A stretch of DNA of 64,000 nt from Tenrec ecaudatus (lineage: Eukaryota; Chordata; Mammalia; Afrosoricida; Tenrecidae): contig NC_134539.1 in assembly GCF_050624435.1 (NCBI RefSeq), positions 143,378,025 to 143,442,024 on the forward strand, written 5' to 3'. Positions within the stretch are counted from its first letter, which is position 1; each line of letters starts with the position of its first letter. The notes under the pieces are model-generated. The model did not search any database. It saw nothing but the letters and a program-made list of their open reading frames with translations, and had not been told where the DNA came from. Of this stretch, positions 1 to 12,653 are shown one piece after another. Made by a program: the position numbers and the translations under genes.

Positions 1-571
1 GGAACAAGGCTCTGGCAGCCTAGGGCTGTCCTGAGCACAGCTGACAAGTATGTGTTTGTCCACTGTGGGCCCGGGCATTGTCCTCACCCCGTCACGTCAG
101 TCTGGGTAACCCCTTCTCTCCCCCGTGGGTATTAACAGTGACTGACCCTGCAGCCATGCACACAGTTTCTAGATAGACAGAAAACATTTGCCGACTTGGT
201 AAGGATGAATAGCAGGAAAGAAAATGCTGAGTCTGCAAGCTGCCGACGCTGGCTATCTAACATCTGACTTATTTTTTTAAAGGGTGGGTTCTAGGAACTA
301 ACCGTGGCTCCTAGAAGTAACCACAAAACTCGGCGGAGGGTGAGAATGGTGGGGCGGGGCTGGCAATCTGGTCCACCCCAAACTCGATATCCCTGCCTGC
401 CATTGGCCTGGCTGCTGCCGCCACGCTCCCTCTCCCACTCGGATTCACCTGGCAGGGAGCCATAACACACTTCAGTTTCTCTGAAACTCTGTGAGCTGGA
501 AGGAGCCTGGCGGTGTGATGGTGACGTGCTTCCCACCCACAGTGGGAGACCCCGAGATCGGCTCCCCAGAG

Positions 572-648
572 AGATTACAGCCTAGGAAACCCCAGGGAGC
601 AATTCTCCTCTGTCCCATAGAGATACAATTAACTTGATGGCACCGGAT
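572..648 (+). repeat. AfroSINE, 3' fragment
   Basis: Only the tail half is present (GATTACAGCCTAGGAAACC, then TCTGTCCCATAGAG, then AACTTGATGGCA). The tRNA-like head is missing, and a full copy starts just downstream. Confidence 0.6.
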
Positions 649-658
649 GACACATGAG

Positions 659-855
659 GGAGCCCTGGTGCTACAGTGGTTGTCGGTTATGCTGCTAACC
701 GCAAGGTCAGCATTTCGAAGCCACCAGCGGGTCCGAGGGAACAAGACGAGGCTTTCTATTCCCATAAAGAGTCACAGTCTTGGAAACCACAGGGCAGCTC
801 TACCTGTCTTATAAGGTCACTATGAGTCGGCATCGACTCGAGGGCAGTGAGTAAT
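659..855 (+). repeat. AfroSINE (tRNA-derived SINE)
   Basis: Full-length copy. It starts GGAGCCCTGGTG, has a box-B-like region near the sequence AAGGTCAGCATTTCGAAG, and ends in the RTE-like tail TCACTATGAGTCGGCATCGA followed by GGCAGTGAG. Confidence 0.9.
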
Positions 856-2244
856 GACAATGTGAAAGCTGAAGGCCCTCAATCTTTTTTTTGTTTAAAG
901 AAATGCTGCACTTCCTGAAAAGAAAAATAAGTTTTTAAATTTCAATTACCCTCCAAGAAATAGTTCCCAGGTGAACGGCCTACCTGGTAACAAGGGGCCA
1001 AAATATATTTTTAAATAGCACCAACCTTAAAAAATAAATTTGTCAGAATTGCTGAAAGGAGAAAGGAAAAACAACAATAGCAACAAAAGAGCACACCCCT
1101 CATGCCCAGGCCAAAGCGGGAAGTGGCAGTGGGGACAGAGCTTGCCAACGAGACCTATAGTGCTTGCTGTACTGAGAGCCCCTAACAGCCGGCGCTTCCT
1201 ACACAAAGGAGTCCCCCTGCCTCCGCTGTTCGCGAGAGTCACTAATTTCTTGGCGTCCCGTAAACTGGTTAAATGCAACCCAACCACACATCTGTACTGG
1301 TTAAATCCATATGCCAACACTAGTGATGATTCAGTAATGTTAAACAAAACTGCTGAACCAGTTTTAAAGCACACCACACACTTTCTATGAATCTTTCCCC
1401 CTCCCACCCTCCATTCCAACCGCCATGGTGTTTGTGCCGGGAGGTTTTTCTTTCCTCTAAGGCGTGCCACACCGGTTCCTGGGATCCGGGAGCAGGCTCC
1501 CCTTTCCCTCCCACCACATTCACTGGGCTCCTGTTATGTTACATAAGCCTCACTGTGCATTCTTTACGTAAGGCGAAGAAAACCATTCCTCTCAGCTTAG
1601 AGTACAATGCTTGGATCACGCTCACAAGGATTGTGGCAATGTGTTCCAACTGAGTATCGCTATGCCAGCGAGTGTGCTCCGAGTTCCGGGAACCAGGGTG
1701 CCAAGGGCATGCGGGCCAGGCACCTTTCGCCCAAGGCCACTGGGTGGCTCGTCACAGAGGAGAGACGCAGGCCCCTGACTTCCGGGTTCATTTTGGGTGG
1801 TGATTACACACAACAAAGCCTCGGTTAGCACCTTGATACAGGCATGCAAGTGAGGAAGGAGGAGAAAAATCCCAAGGGACTTTGTGGTTGCACTAAGTCA
1901 ATTGCCACGCATGGTGACCCCCAGTGCACTGGGAGGGGAGCTGGGGCTTCTGGTGCCGGATTTTCTGTGGTGGGCGATCAGGCCCTTCTTCTGAGGTATC
2001 TCTGGGCAGACTTGAATCTCCAGTCTTTGAGTCCACATACAAGCATGTTCCCTGCACACTCTCCCCGGAGGCCCCTCCACTAACCTAGAACAGTGCAGGG
2101 TCTCTGAGATCGACTGAAGTTGCACGTTGCCAAATGCAAAATAATGTCTTTTGAGTGGACCAGACTCGGTTTATAATTATTCATCTTAGCAACAATGCTT
2201 TCGATGTAGCAAGGCAGGCATGCTCTCCAAGGGAGACCAGAGAG

Positions 2245-2246
<2 letters not shown>

Positions 2247-2293
<47 letters not shown>

Positions 2294-2300
2294 CACACGA
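2247..2300. repeat. (TG)n microsatellite
   Basis: About 22 TG dinucleotides, then degenerate TATGTGTACACACG. It is a simple repeat without coding meaning. Confidence 0.97.
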
Positions 2301-2630
2301 ATGTGCACGTGTGTGCCTGGGGCAAGGCGCATGGAATCTGAAGGATGAGAAAATACAGGTGAGGGATCGTGGCAAATAGACTGGGTTTTTCTACTAGTGA
2401 CACTTGGCCGACAGCCACATGATGGGTCAGCTGATTTAAGACATACCAGTTAGATATTTTCTACTGTGTTATAACAGCACACATAAATACACACTATCCA
2501 CCTCAAAGTCATCTTCCAGCAGAGTTTCCTGGTTGCCACTCAATGGTGTTCAAAAGAGGGGACCAGCATTCACGAGACCCACACTCCCAGGCCCATGCAG
2601 CAGTAAGTTGTCAGGAAGGAGTCATAGAGG

Positions 2631-2710
2631 CAGTCCCAGCCCACCAGTTGCAGTCCCAGCCCACCAGTTGCAGTCCCAGCCCACCAGTTGCAGTCCCAGC
2701 CCATCAGTTG
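2631..2710. repeat. 20-bp minisatellite, four units
   Basis: The unit CAGTCCCAGCCCACCAGTTG repeats four times head to tail with only one substitution, in the last unit (CCATCAGTTG). Confidence 0.97.
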
Positions 2711-2976
2711 CTCTGTGGGAGAAAAAAATGGGCATGCCAAGTTGGCATGGCATGCATTCCAGGCTTGGAGACTTTACTCCAAGTGGGGTGGCTAGGCGTC
2801 GGAATGGCCTTGATGGTGAGAGGTCTGGTTCAGACTATAACCTCTAACAAGGCCCGGCTGTTCGCAATTCTGGACACTTTACAAACACACCCAGCCCAGT
2901 GCTGGGGCGCCGACCCCATTTGATCATGATGGGAGGAGGCTGTGCACAATGCGGACCACAAACATTGAGGATTCAC

Positions 2977-3456
2977 AAACCGCACGGTGCTGGAGTCACC
3001 GCCACGTAAACGTCAGTGCAGGCTGACCACACAGCTGGGTCCCAGTGAGAAATGCAGCCCTCTGAGCATCGGCAGATGTGCTGTTGGGCCCTCAAAGGCC
3101 AGCCTTTGAAAGTCCTCATCTCTCAAGCAACCGCCTAGCAAGATTCACATGGCGACGGAATCTTCGATTGAATCCAAATAAAGAACCAAATGAAACCACC
3201 GCCAGCCGCAAGAGGCCTTTCCGGTTTCCTTGTAGCCATATCTAAAGCCAAGAGCAAGCCATCCCAAATCCTGCTGGATTCCATCTACAATAACCCATCA
3301 GCCATGCAGTGCCTGCGAGCCAGCCCGTGGGCTTGCAGGGTGCCTGCTTTTAAGTCAACAAAGGCAGCCATGACATTTGCTTTGGATTGGAGTCAATGTC
3401 TAGCTGGGATCCAGTGAAGGGCAAGGCCTAACTGAACAAACAGCACCGTGCGGTTT
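2977..3456. repeat. 16-bp perfect inverted repeat pair enclosing about 450 bp
   Basis: AAACCGCACGGTGCTG at 2977-2992 is the exact reverse complement of 3441-3456. The interior shows no transposase, tRNA head or other known repeat that I recognise. Confidence 0.6.
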
Positions 3457-4298
3457 CCACACTCAGCGGCCGGGACAGGTGAACTTGGGTTTGTGGCAAT
3501 CCTGGCATGTGGCATAATTCACCACCACCAAAGACGGCTGCGATTCTTCTGTGTAGGTAACTCTCCTTGAATGGATCCAGTCAAAGGCTCCTCCAGAGTC
3601 GGTGCCAGGGGAGCCCCATTTCACGAGATGACTATCCCCCAAACTGGTTTGGGGGCCCCAAGCTAAGTGTGTAAGTTCAAGCAGCTGAAGGTCTGATTGT
3701 CATCATGGTCCCTCTGCCACCAACTTACACTGTCCCCCTGCCCCCCGCCCCCGGGAGGGGAAGAGACATCTAGGCATGGGAGTTGTTACACGAAGTCGTT
3801 CGCCACACCACAGTCTGGAAAATGAGCCCGTGTTCTTGGGACGGTGGCAAATCCCCGGGGCCTTTTGTATGAAAACAAAAAGTCAAGGTTACACAGCGTG
3901 AGCATGCTGGGCAAGTCGGCGGCGCTATGCTGTCTGCAGCCCAAGGGAACTATCTGAAGGGAGACTGGAAATCTGTCCGTGTGCTCAGCTGCCGAGATTG
4001 CTAAAGACCCGGGCTTCGAATCGGTACCTTCCAGCTCGACCCCGAGCAGAGAATCTGCCTTTCCAGGCCTGGGAGATTGAGCCAGAGTCTACGGCTAAAC
4101 AAGATCTCCAAGGGACACCCGATCCCCGACCCCACCCCTGCTGCTCCCAGCCTAGGTATACCTAAGAATCACCTGGAACCGTGGTGGGAATGTCAGTTCT
4201 GAGTCAGGGTATTTGGGATGGAAAGACAAAATTCTCAGCAGGGGTTCAAAGCCCTGTGGGAAATGCAGCTCACACAAACTAAAGTAGAAGCGATCTAT

Positions 4299-4492
4299 GG
4301 AGCCCTGGTGGCAGAGTGGTTATGTGCTAGCCTGCTAGCCGTAAGGCCAGCAGTTCAGAAACACCAGCTGCTCCTCAGGAGAAAGACAAGGCTTTCTACT
4401 CCTGTAAAGAGTTACTGTCTTGGACACTCCCGGGCAGTTCTGCCCTGTCCGGTAGGGCCACTATGCGTCAGCAATGATTCCACGGCAGGGAG
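4299..4492 (+). repeat. AfroSINE
   Basis: It starts GGAGCCCTGGTGGCAGAGTG and ends CTATGCGTCAGCAATGATTC plus CGGCAGGG. This is a complete head-to-tail copy. Confidence 0.93.
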
Positions 4493-4767
4493 TCTGAGGA
4501 ACATTCTGACAGGGCATATGAATTCCTATGTCACCACTGTATTTATCAAGTCCAATTGAAGTCAATTGAGTGTATATATACCATATATGAAAGAAAACCC
4601 CAGACCAAAAAAGGATGAATCAGATACCCAATTTTTCAATCAATTCCTACCACAGCAAATAATTGGAACCTATCATGGTTAGAGATTTCTTTTTCTGATG
4701 GAGGTGGCAGTGGTGGAGGTAAAGTAAAAAAGTAGACGAGTGCTGTTGTTAAATAAGAATTATCAAC

Positions 4768-5445
4768 ACACCGGCCTGTGTGATCACAAGGTGTCAATGG
4801 GATCAGATATTAGGCAAGAGATGACCCAAAACAAATCTTATCGATGCAAATGATGGGGGTCGGGGAGGAGACCCAATGCCCATCATCTGTAGATAACTGC
4901 ACATCCTCTCACAGAAGGGTGACAAGGGAGAAGCGAGCCAACTAGGATGCAGTACAGCACCAAAGAAACACACAACATTCTTGTAGTTTTTTTTAATGCT
5001 TCCCCCACCCCTCCCACTATCATGACCCCAGTTCTACCTTACAAATCCAGCTAGACCGGAGCATGTAAATTGGCACAAATAAGGGCTCCCGACACATGAA
5101 TCCAGGGCAGATAAAACCTCAGGAACAGTCATGGGAGTAGAGGGGGAGCATGGGGGGAGGTGGGGGTGGAAATGATCGACGTATAACACCCCCGACCCCC
5201 GGAGAATGAACAACAGAAACGTGGTGAAGGGAGACAGCGGACGGTGTAAGATATGAAAATAATAATAACTTATCATTTATCAAGGGGTCACGACGGTGGG
5301 AGGGAAAAAGGAGGAGCTGATACCAAGGGCGCAAGTAGAAAGAAAATGTTTTGAAAAGGATGATGGCAACATATGCACAGATGTGCTTGATACAACTGAT
5401 GTATGGGTTGTCATAAGAGCCCCCAATAAAATGATTAAAAAATAA
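4768..5445 (+). mobile_element. Afrotherian LINE 3' UTR, copy a
   Basis: This is a 5'-truncated LINE tail sharing blocks with the copies at 12.7, 36.8 and 44.5 kb. Shared blocks include ACCGGCCTGTGTGATCACAA, CTATCATGACCCCAGTTCTA, GGTGAAGGGAGACAGCGGA and the terminal GAGCCCCCAATAAAATGATT. It contains no reverse transcriptase. I take it for an L1-lineage 3' UTR because it ends in AATAAAATG and an A-rich tail, but the family name was not verified. Confidence 0.75.
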
Positions 5446-5769
5446 AAAGAATGATCTACAAACAACTGTATTTATGGCATAATTGCTACCTACCCCTGCC
5501 AGATGCTGCCCAGCTGTATTCTAAACATTACACACAGTGAAATATGGCTCGAGTTGAGCTACCTGACCTGGCAGACTTTCCCAGCCAGCACCCACCTGGC
5601 TGGAAGTTTCTTAGAAAACTGTCTACTTCCTGGCTGGCCTGGCCCACCAAACCACCTTCCGCTCTCTCATTAGCTGAAGAATCGATTCCAGCTCACAAGG
5701 CTCCAGTGTTTTCTCCTCTAACCCAGATCAACAGTAGGGTCCATTTATGGCTGTATGCAATTGTGGAAT

Positions 5770-5935
5770 GAAGAGGGCCGGAAAGGTCACCTTCGTCAGC
5801 CCTGCCCTCATACAGGGGAGGAGATGCCGGCCCAGAGAGGCGATGTGACTCAACCAAGGTACCACAGACAGTTAACTGGAGACTGGGGACTGGAACTCAA
5901 GTCTCCGCCTCCCGTCTGGCTCTCTGGCCCCTGCC
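5770..5935 (-). repeat. MIR SINE fossil
   Basis: Diverged MIR in antisense. The recognisable part is the run GAGGAGATGCCGGCCCAGAG, then a GATGTGACTCAACCAAGGTA block equivalent to the MIR 'aggtcacacagcta' core. Confidence 0.6.
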
Positions 5936-6286
5936 CCACACTGTAATTTCATGACCTTCAATCAACGCTCCCGGAGAAACACAAGCTGAAATTACTCCGG
6001 CCTGCAGCTCCCCTCGATTGGCCCCGTGTGCTGAAGGCAGGGCTGGAACTGCTGGGGGAGACCAGAATGCATTTGGAGGTGTGCTGGAGACACCCAGTAT
6101 CCGTAAAAGGCACTGTCAATTATACAGGGTGAGGTCTTTCACCTGCCCTGGATGGAAGCCCTCAGATCCCACGCCACAGTGAAGTGGATGGGAATAATAC
6201 CACAGAATGCTTTAGCCACGAGGGGAAAATATAGAAATAAAAACATTCCTATAATACACACTCATCCAGTCCAGTTCTAATGGTTA

Positions 6287-6334
6287 TAAACACACACACA
6301 CACACAACATTGCCCTTTGATGATGATGATGATG
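6287..6334. repeat. (CA)n and (GAT)n microsatellites
   Basis: A short CACACACACA run is followed, after ACATTGCCCTTT, by five to six GAT units. Confidence 0.85.
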
Positions 6335-6672
6335 CAGTAGTTGCTGCCAATTCCTTTGATGGCTCGAGTTGTTCTTTTCATCCAGTGCCAAGGAAACGCA
6401 TCATTACCAATCAGCACGGGACAGCCCTTTGAGCAGCCCGGCTCTTGTAACTAGCCACCATGAACAGCTGGGCTCCCCACTGCAGGTGAGGACTGCTTCG
6501 TTCCCTCAGGTGAGATGCTCACAAGAGGAGGGAGGTGCGGAGCTGAAGGCTGCCTTTTTGATGTGGGCAAAGGCAAGAATGCTTATGCCATCCGATTCCT
6601 GTAATTTCAGCCTAAATTTCCTGTGCTGAAATTACAGAAACCGCATGTTAAGAGTTCTTTCCTTATTCCTTA

Positions 6673-6850
6673 GGAGCCCTGGTGGCGTACTGGTTACACA
6701 TTGGGCTGCTAACTGCAAGGTCAGCAGTTTGAAACCACCAGTTGCTCTTTCGAGGAAGACGGGGGTTTCGGATACTCCCGGGGCCAGTTCTCCTCGGTCC
6801 ATAGGGTTGCTCTGAGTCGGCGTCAACTCCGTGGCAGTGAGTTTGTTTTT
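6673..6850 (+). repeat. AfroSINE
   Basis: Complete copy beginning GGAGCCCTGGTGGCGTACTG and ending CTCTGAGTCGGCGTCAACTC plus GGCAGTGAGTTTG. Confidence 0.93.
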
Positions 6851-7462
6851 CTTTCTATTCGCTGGGCTTTGAGAGGCCAATAGAAGCAGGTCGGTGCAAT
6901 GATCACATGCTGGGCCAGGACAGGAAAGTGGGGGGCGGAGTCAGAGGGGTGCTGGTTATGAGTAAAAGGCAGCCACGAAGGGACCGGCCAAGACTGGGTG
7001 GCGCTGCTTTTGCCAGCTTATCACAGTAGACAGGAAACAGAAGCAGGGGAGAATTACCAACAAGGAGAAACTGAGCCTTCGGGGTCAGGAGAGAAGTCCT
7101 CCTGGGCAGCCAAGAGAGCGAACGTCCCTCCTGAGCACAGGAAAATGGTGGCCCGGGGCTGGGGCGGGGAAGGAGCCACACTCCAGGGGTGGACGTGCAG
7201 CTGCTCCTACAACCACCTTCTCCTCGGGGGTGCAGGCCCACCCTGCACTTCACCTACTCCTGCCACCAACTTCTCCGGATCGGAAAAGTGGATTATTCCT
7301 CCGGGATTGGAATGCTGAGCCCCAGCAGCGAAGCTTCTAATTCTGAATACTGGGATATAGCAACATGTCTCCAAAAAGCTAACAAGGGAAATGCCAAGAA
7401 TCTCGAAAACAAGAGCTAGCTACTTATTGCGGAACTGCTTGAGATGCTCTGGTGGGCACTGT

Positions 7463-7605
7463 GGGGCAGAGCAGACTTGCCCCATAGGGTTTCTGGGCCG
7501 TCGGGCCTTTCCTCTGCGGAGCCACTGGGTGGATTTGAACAGCCAACCCTTCCGTTAGCAGCTGAGTGCTTCACTCTGGTACCAGGAAGTCTCCTTACAT
7601 GAGTC
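7463..7605 (-). repeat. AfroSINE, truncated
   Basis: Antisense copy. CCCCATAGGGTTTCTGGG, GGATTTGAACAGCCAACC and GTTAGCAGCTGAGTGCTT are the reverse complement of the tail, box B and head regions. The distal head is lost. Confidence 0.8.
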
Positions 7606-7621
7606 TTCCCCCAAAGCACAC

Positions 7622-7817
7622 GCACTGCCACGGACTCCATGCCAACCCACAGTGACCCTACAGGACAGGGTAGAACTGCCCCTGTGGGTTTCCTAAACAC
7701 ACTCTTTTCCAGGAGTAGCAAGCCCTATGTGTCTTCTCCTGAGCGGCCGGTGGTTTCAGACTGCTGACCCTGCAGTTAGCAGCCCAGTGAGTAGCCACTA
7801 GGCCACCAGGGCGGCTC
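7622..7817 (-). repeat. AfroSINE
   Basis: Nearly full antisense copy. It has CACAGTGACCCTACAGGACA, GGTTTCAGACTGCTGACC and a terminal CCACCAGGGCGGCTC, and lies next to the truncated copy just upstream in the same orientation. Confidence 0.9.
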
Positions 7818-8299
7818 TACATAAGTCTGAGGGGTGACCATTTAAGTTAAACACGAATGGTGGCTGAAGATATCTGAAAGACAACAAGATTTAAAAGCTG
7901 GTTACACTCCTCGGCTCTCACCTTTCCAGGTAGACAGAAATAATACCGCAGCTGGCGGGACAGACAGAATCTGGGGATAATTAAGGTGAAAGGAGTGCTT
8001 GCCTCGGCGACACACAGACTACAAGTGGAACGACAGAGAAGATTGGCATGCCCGCTGCTCAAGGATGGTACGTAAATTCGTGAAGCACGTTCCATAGTAA
8101 AAAAAGATTGAAAAGGAAAAAGAGTCTGGTGTGTGGCATTTTCAGCAGAGGCACCACGCTTTGTGCTCTGGAGCGGCGCTGCCATCACCTGGGAATTTCC
8201 TCGTGTGGAACAGTCATGCTCTGACAGTGTGGGTGGGCAAGCGTTAATGCCGTGCGGGGGCAGGACAGGGTGAAAGGTTAGCTTCTGAGCTGACTGCCT

Positions 8300-8410
8300 C
8301 AGTTTGAATTCCGGCTTGGCCATTGCAGGCGGTGTGGCTTTGGGCAGTTACCTATCTCTCTGGGCCTGGGTCTTGTCTTCTCACCTGTAGAACCAGGATG
8401 GTCACAGCAC
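8300..8410 (+). repeat. MIR SINE fossil
   Basis: The core is recognisable as a box-B-like TTTGAATTCCGGCTTGGCCA, then TGGGCAGTTACCTATCTCTC and TTCTCACCTGTAGAACCAGG. Confidence 0.7.
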
Positions 8411-8437
8411 CACCTCAAAGGGTGACTACAAACCACA

Positions 8438-8596
8438 CCCAACCCACTGTTGTTGATTCCAACTTACCAGGACCCTGCGGCCAGCGTCAAACTGCCCTGC
8501 CAAGTCTCCAAATCCTTACCGAAGCAGCCTGCCACAGCTGGAGTCGAACCATAACCACGGTGTGCCCAGGGTTCCTCTGCTGTAGGGCTCCCGGGA
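8438..8596 (-). repeat. AfroSINE, old and diverged
   Basis: Antisense order is kept (tail motif AACCCACTGTTGTTGATTCC, middle CAGCCTGCCACAGC, GAGTCGAACCATAACC, then GTAGGGCTCCCGGG), but many positions are changed. Confidence 0.55.
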
Positions 8597-10214
8597 GGCT
8601 TCGATGTGTTCGTCTACACAGAGCTCTCGGAACTGGGCCTCCTGTTCGGTAAGCACCGCCTGCCCGTTGCTGCTGCTGAGTGCACCGAGTCGGCCCCACC
8701 TCACAGCGAGCCCACCACATCGTCAGAAATGACTGTCTGGGAAGCCCACAGGCGGTCGGAAATGACTTGATGGCAGTGAGTTTGGCTGGGGATGCAAATC
8801 CTGACAAAAGACCTCTGCTCCCTGCCTTCAGGGTGCTTATCAGCTGTGAGAGGACCTTAGTCACCAAGCAGGCACACCAACAGACCAACACCGTGTACAA
8901 GTACCCAGACCCCGGGCGCTGGCCATGCAGCAGGAGTGCCTCTGGTTTGCGGCTGGGGTGGGGTGGGAGGGCTCCGAGCAGTGGCGGTGGGGAGCTTTTC
9001 CTGAAGCTCGGAAAGCACATGCAGGAAGGAAAAGAGGAATGCCCGGGGAGATGCCCAGCCTGTGCCAAAGCCGAACAGAAGGCAGGTGCCGAGTTTGAGC
9101 ACCTGGCGGGCAGTGTGGCTCAGGGGAGAGAGGGGTAAGGTGGGGCCAGGGAAGCAGACAACCTGGGGTTCCGTACAACCACAGCGTGGGCCATAAAACC
9201 AGGATGGTTTACAGGTCTTGCTTGCTCGCGTGCAGCCCACAGAAAGGGTAGGATGGTGTGCAGTTGTTGCTATTGGGCAAAGCCAGTCTGCAGGACAGAG
9301 ACCACTCCTCTAAGATACACCCGCCTGAGGGTCCAGGTTGTGCTCACACCCTCGGTGGGACTTCTCTGGGTCCACTCTATTCCAACAAGACCTGACGGTG
9401 CCCTCACAGGATACAGCCGAGCATGAACATCACACACCAAAACCGGATGGGAGGGTGCAGTAAGACGAGGCTGTTTCTGCATGGAACGTGCCCAGGAGAC
9501 ACAGCATCCCGAGTCCTGCTCCTGGAGGGCCTGCTCTGGGCTGACACCACACCTGGCATCAAAGAGCTCTCTCTGAAAGCACAAGGAGCCGAACCTGCCC
9601 CGCTTCCACCATCCCTGCCAACTTCTAATCTCCCCAATGCTGAAATCAGTTCTACTTTTACTGCAGTGGGCGGGAATCTTGGGGTCCAACCCGAAAGAAC
9701 GAGAGAAGTGTCGGGGTCACAGAGTCACATGACTCAAGATGGTTGGCCAGGATTGAGTGCATGTATCCATCCCTTCCAGGACCTCCCTGGTTCATACTTT
9801 CGGTCCTGTTGGCCGACTCTCATTCCAAAGCTCACTCTGCTATAAGCAAGACGCTGGAGCCATAGCTCCCGGTGTCCAGGGATTTACCATCCAGCAGAGA
9901 ACAGTGCACCACCAGGAACAAGGTGGCAAGTCCCACGACTGATTGTGCCTCCGGAGCGAAGACTTGGCAGCATCCCTGGTCCTGGCCCAGAGCAGTCCCT
10001 CAGACTGCTTCTTGTGGATTCTGAGCATACCCTGCCCGGCTCAGCCAGAGCTGTCTCACTCCTCACTAACTACCTAGTGCCCATGTAACTCCAAACCTTG
10101 TGAAGCATCCTTTACAACTCCAAGTTAAACAAGCAAACAGCTATTCCCGTGAGCCTGGCAAAAGTACAACTGATGTTCTGGGGCAAATGACACTGGAAGG
10201 AGATAAGATGGGAC

Positions 10215-10300
10215 AAATGATATGGGTTCTGGTTTGGGCTCTGGGCAAGTCACTACATTTCCCCCAGGCATCCGCTTCTGATTCTGCAGAGTAAGAGGAT
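10215..10300 (+). repeat. MIR fragment
   Basis: GGCTCTGGGCAAGTCACTAC followed by TCTGATTCTGCAGAGTAAGA is the conserved MIR centre. Confidence 0.55.
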
Positions 10301-10730
10301 GGGGTTGGAAGGTGCCCTGTGGCTCTGAAGGGGGTGATGATCTATGGCTTACCAGGTCCTTATGGATTCTTCTAGCTCCAACCAACCCAAACATGCTGCT
10401 GATCCACATAAAGAATAAAAGGGTTTGGAAGCCCTGATGCCTTGGGATGAAGTCATCCTCAATCCTGATCCTGCCACATCCCAGAGTCTCCACTGATCTT
10501 GCACTGTCGCAACACTGGACATCAGTAATGCTCTGCCTCACTTTAAAGCTCAGGGAGGGAAAGGAAATGCCACAGAAATCAGCCAACATGAGCAGCCCCT
10601 GGGAGTGGCTACTGATCTCTCCCCAAGAAGAACAGAGAAAATCAGAGATGCGAGGGAACGATCCAGGCCAGAAGGCTAAGGGGCCAAGAGAACCCAAGCT
10701 TTCAGGACCCCGAGACCGGAAGTTCTAGAC

Positions 10731-11152
10731 CAGCAGTTCTCAGCCTGAGGGGCACAACACATATTTCCCATGGTCTTAGGAACTAGACACCTCTCCTCTA
10801 TCCCTCTCCAGGTGGGTCTGCCCACATGCAGACATGCCCACCTACGAGCACCTGGTGTGAAGACTTACCCATGCTACACCATGCTTCAAGATGAAATTTC
10901 ATTTATTTGTCATTAGCAAGTAATATTTCACAATATATAATTACAAATTGTTTTTTGTGATTAATCACTATGCATTAATTATGTTTAATTTGTAACAATG
11001 AAAATATGTCCTGCCTATCAGATATTTATATGACGATTCATCACAGTAGCAAAATGACAGTGATGAAGTAGCAACAAAAATATTGTGATGGTTGGGGGTC
11101 ACCACATGAGGAACTGAAAGGGTCGCAGCATTAGGAAGGTTGAGAACCCCTG
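10731..11152 (+). mobile_element. SPIN hAT transposon, non-autonomous, 422 bp
   Basis: The ends are inverted repeats, CAGCAGTTCTCAGCCTGAGG and GGTTGAGAACCCCTG. The interior carries the SPIN AT-rich middle (TTTTTTGTGATTAATCACTA) and the distal block AGTAGCAAAATGACAGTGAT. It is flanked by TTCTAGAC (10723-10730) and CTCTAGAC (11153-11160), an 8-bp hAT target duplication of the NTCTAGAN type with one mismatch. No transposase is encoded. It is the longest of the four SPIN copies here. Confidence 0.93.
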
Positions 11153-12653
11153 CTCTAGACAGTGACCAGCTCTCCCTGCAGCCCACCCTGAAAAGGATCA
11201 GAACATGTGATCTCAAGCAGAGTGTGAGAAACACGGGAAGACAAAACTCAGAAGAAGAAAGACCAGGGCCTGGAAATAAACTCGCACCTGTGGCTCGGCG
11301 GCCAGTCAGAATGACAGGCAGGCCTGTAAGGCGGACAGTCACACCGGGCGGCACCCACTCCCGGACCAGTCAGCCATGGCCGCTACAAAGGACAGCCGGA
11401 CACTGTGGGGCTTGCCATCAAGCTCAGGAATCAAAATGTGCATAGGCTGTTGCCCGGAAAACTAATCTGCCCTGTAGACTCACCCCAATCCCAAGAAGAA
11501 AAGACAGTGTTTATTTTTAAGGAAATCAACTAATGCTATGTATGTGATGAGCGACTTGCTCCCAAGTACACAAACGCGACAAAGTCTAAAACCCTGGCCT
11601 AGGCCGAAACGGGGATCCCTATTGCTCTGCCACCACAATCAGATAAGTGATTGAACTACACCCACTCACCGTGAGGCCGGCGTTTCCAAGTACTGAACCA
11701 TCAGATTACGACGACTTAGGTTGGTGTTAGAAGTGACTGTGGTTTGGTTCCCAGTGCGCTGAGTATCAAAACTACAGACAAATTCACTGATGACTGCTGT
11801 GTGGAAAGGAAACAGTTTTCCCCTTTGCCAAACCAGGCCACACCGGGCGCGAAATGAACCCCAACCGAAGAGGAGGGTGGTGTCGCCGGGTTACTCGGGG
11901 CGTAGTGAGACTGTACTGGTTGGATAGTCACCACACCTGGTTTTGCCAGATTCTTGGAGCGATGTGACTCTGAGTTCACCTGGAAATGTTTTAGATAGCT
12001 TCTACGACGACCACAACCACCAAGACCGGTTAATTCTGCGTGATACAAACACTACACCACATGTGTATCTGGCAGCTGAGCCCTCCCAAGAATCAAAGAA
12101 ATGCTGGCTCAGGACCCTGCGGCTTGTGTGGGGGTTTCTTGGACTTCCCTGATGCAATTCTAAACTTTTCTCTTGGCACAAATGATCACTCAATATTAAC
12201 AGCAGTCAGCCTCCTTTAAAGCCCCGTGGTTGCCAGGATGTTTGGACACATGCAAGGAGCCTCCCACACGGGCTCTCCAAAAGATCAGACTACAAACCCA
12301 TTGGAGCACAGCTCTGCACCGGACAGCCGGGAGGGTCCCGGCATCTCGGTTAGGACACCGGCGCCAGCTTCGTCGTAAACCAGGTCTCTAGCTAGTGGGA
12401 ACGGCCTCAGTGTTTCCCATCATCTAAGCACCAGCTGTTTAGTGAAGCCGAGCGATTCGTGTCTCAAACTGTAACACCTGCAACAGGCCTAGCAAAAGCA
12501 GCGTGGATCTATAGATGTAAGTGTAAATAAAGGTTATATTGATAAAGATAGTTAAATCTAAAATATATACAACGTACATACCCAAGGGTAGCCAACCCGA
12601 ATATCAGCTGACGCACCTAATTTTACCACAAAAACTGCATTGAAAATGTGCTG

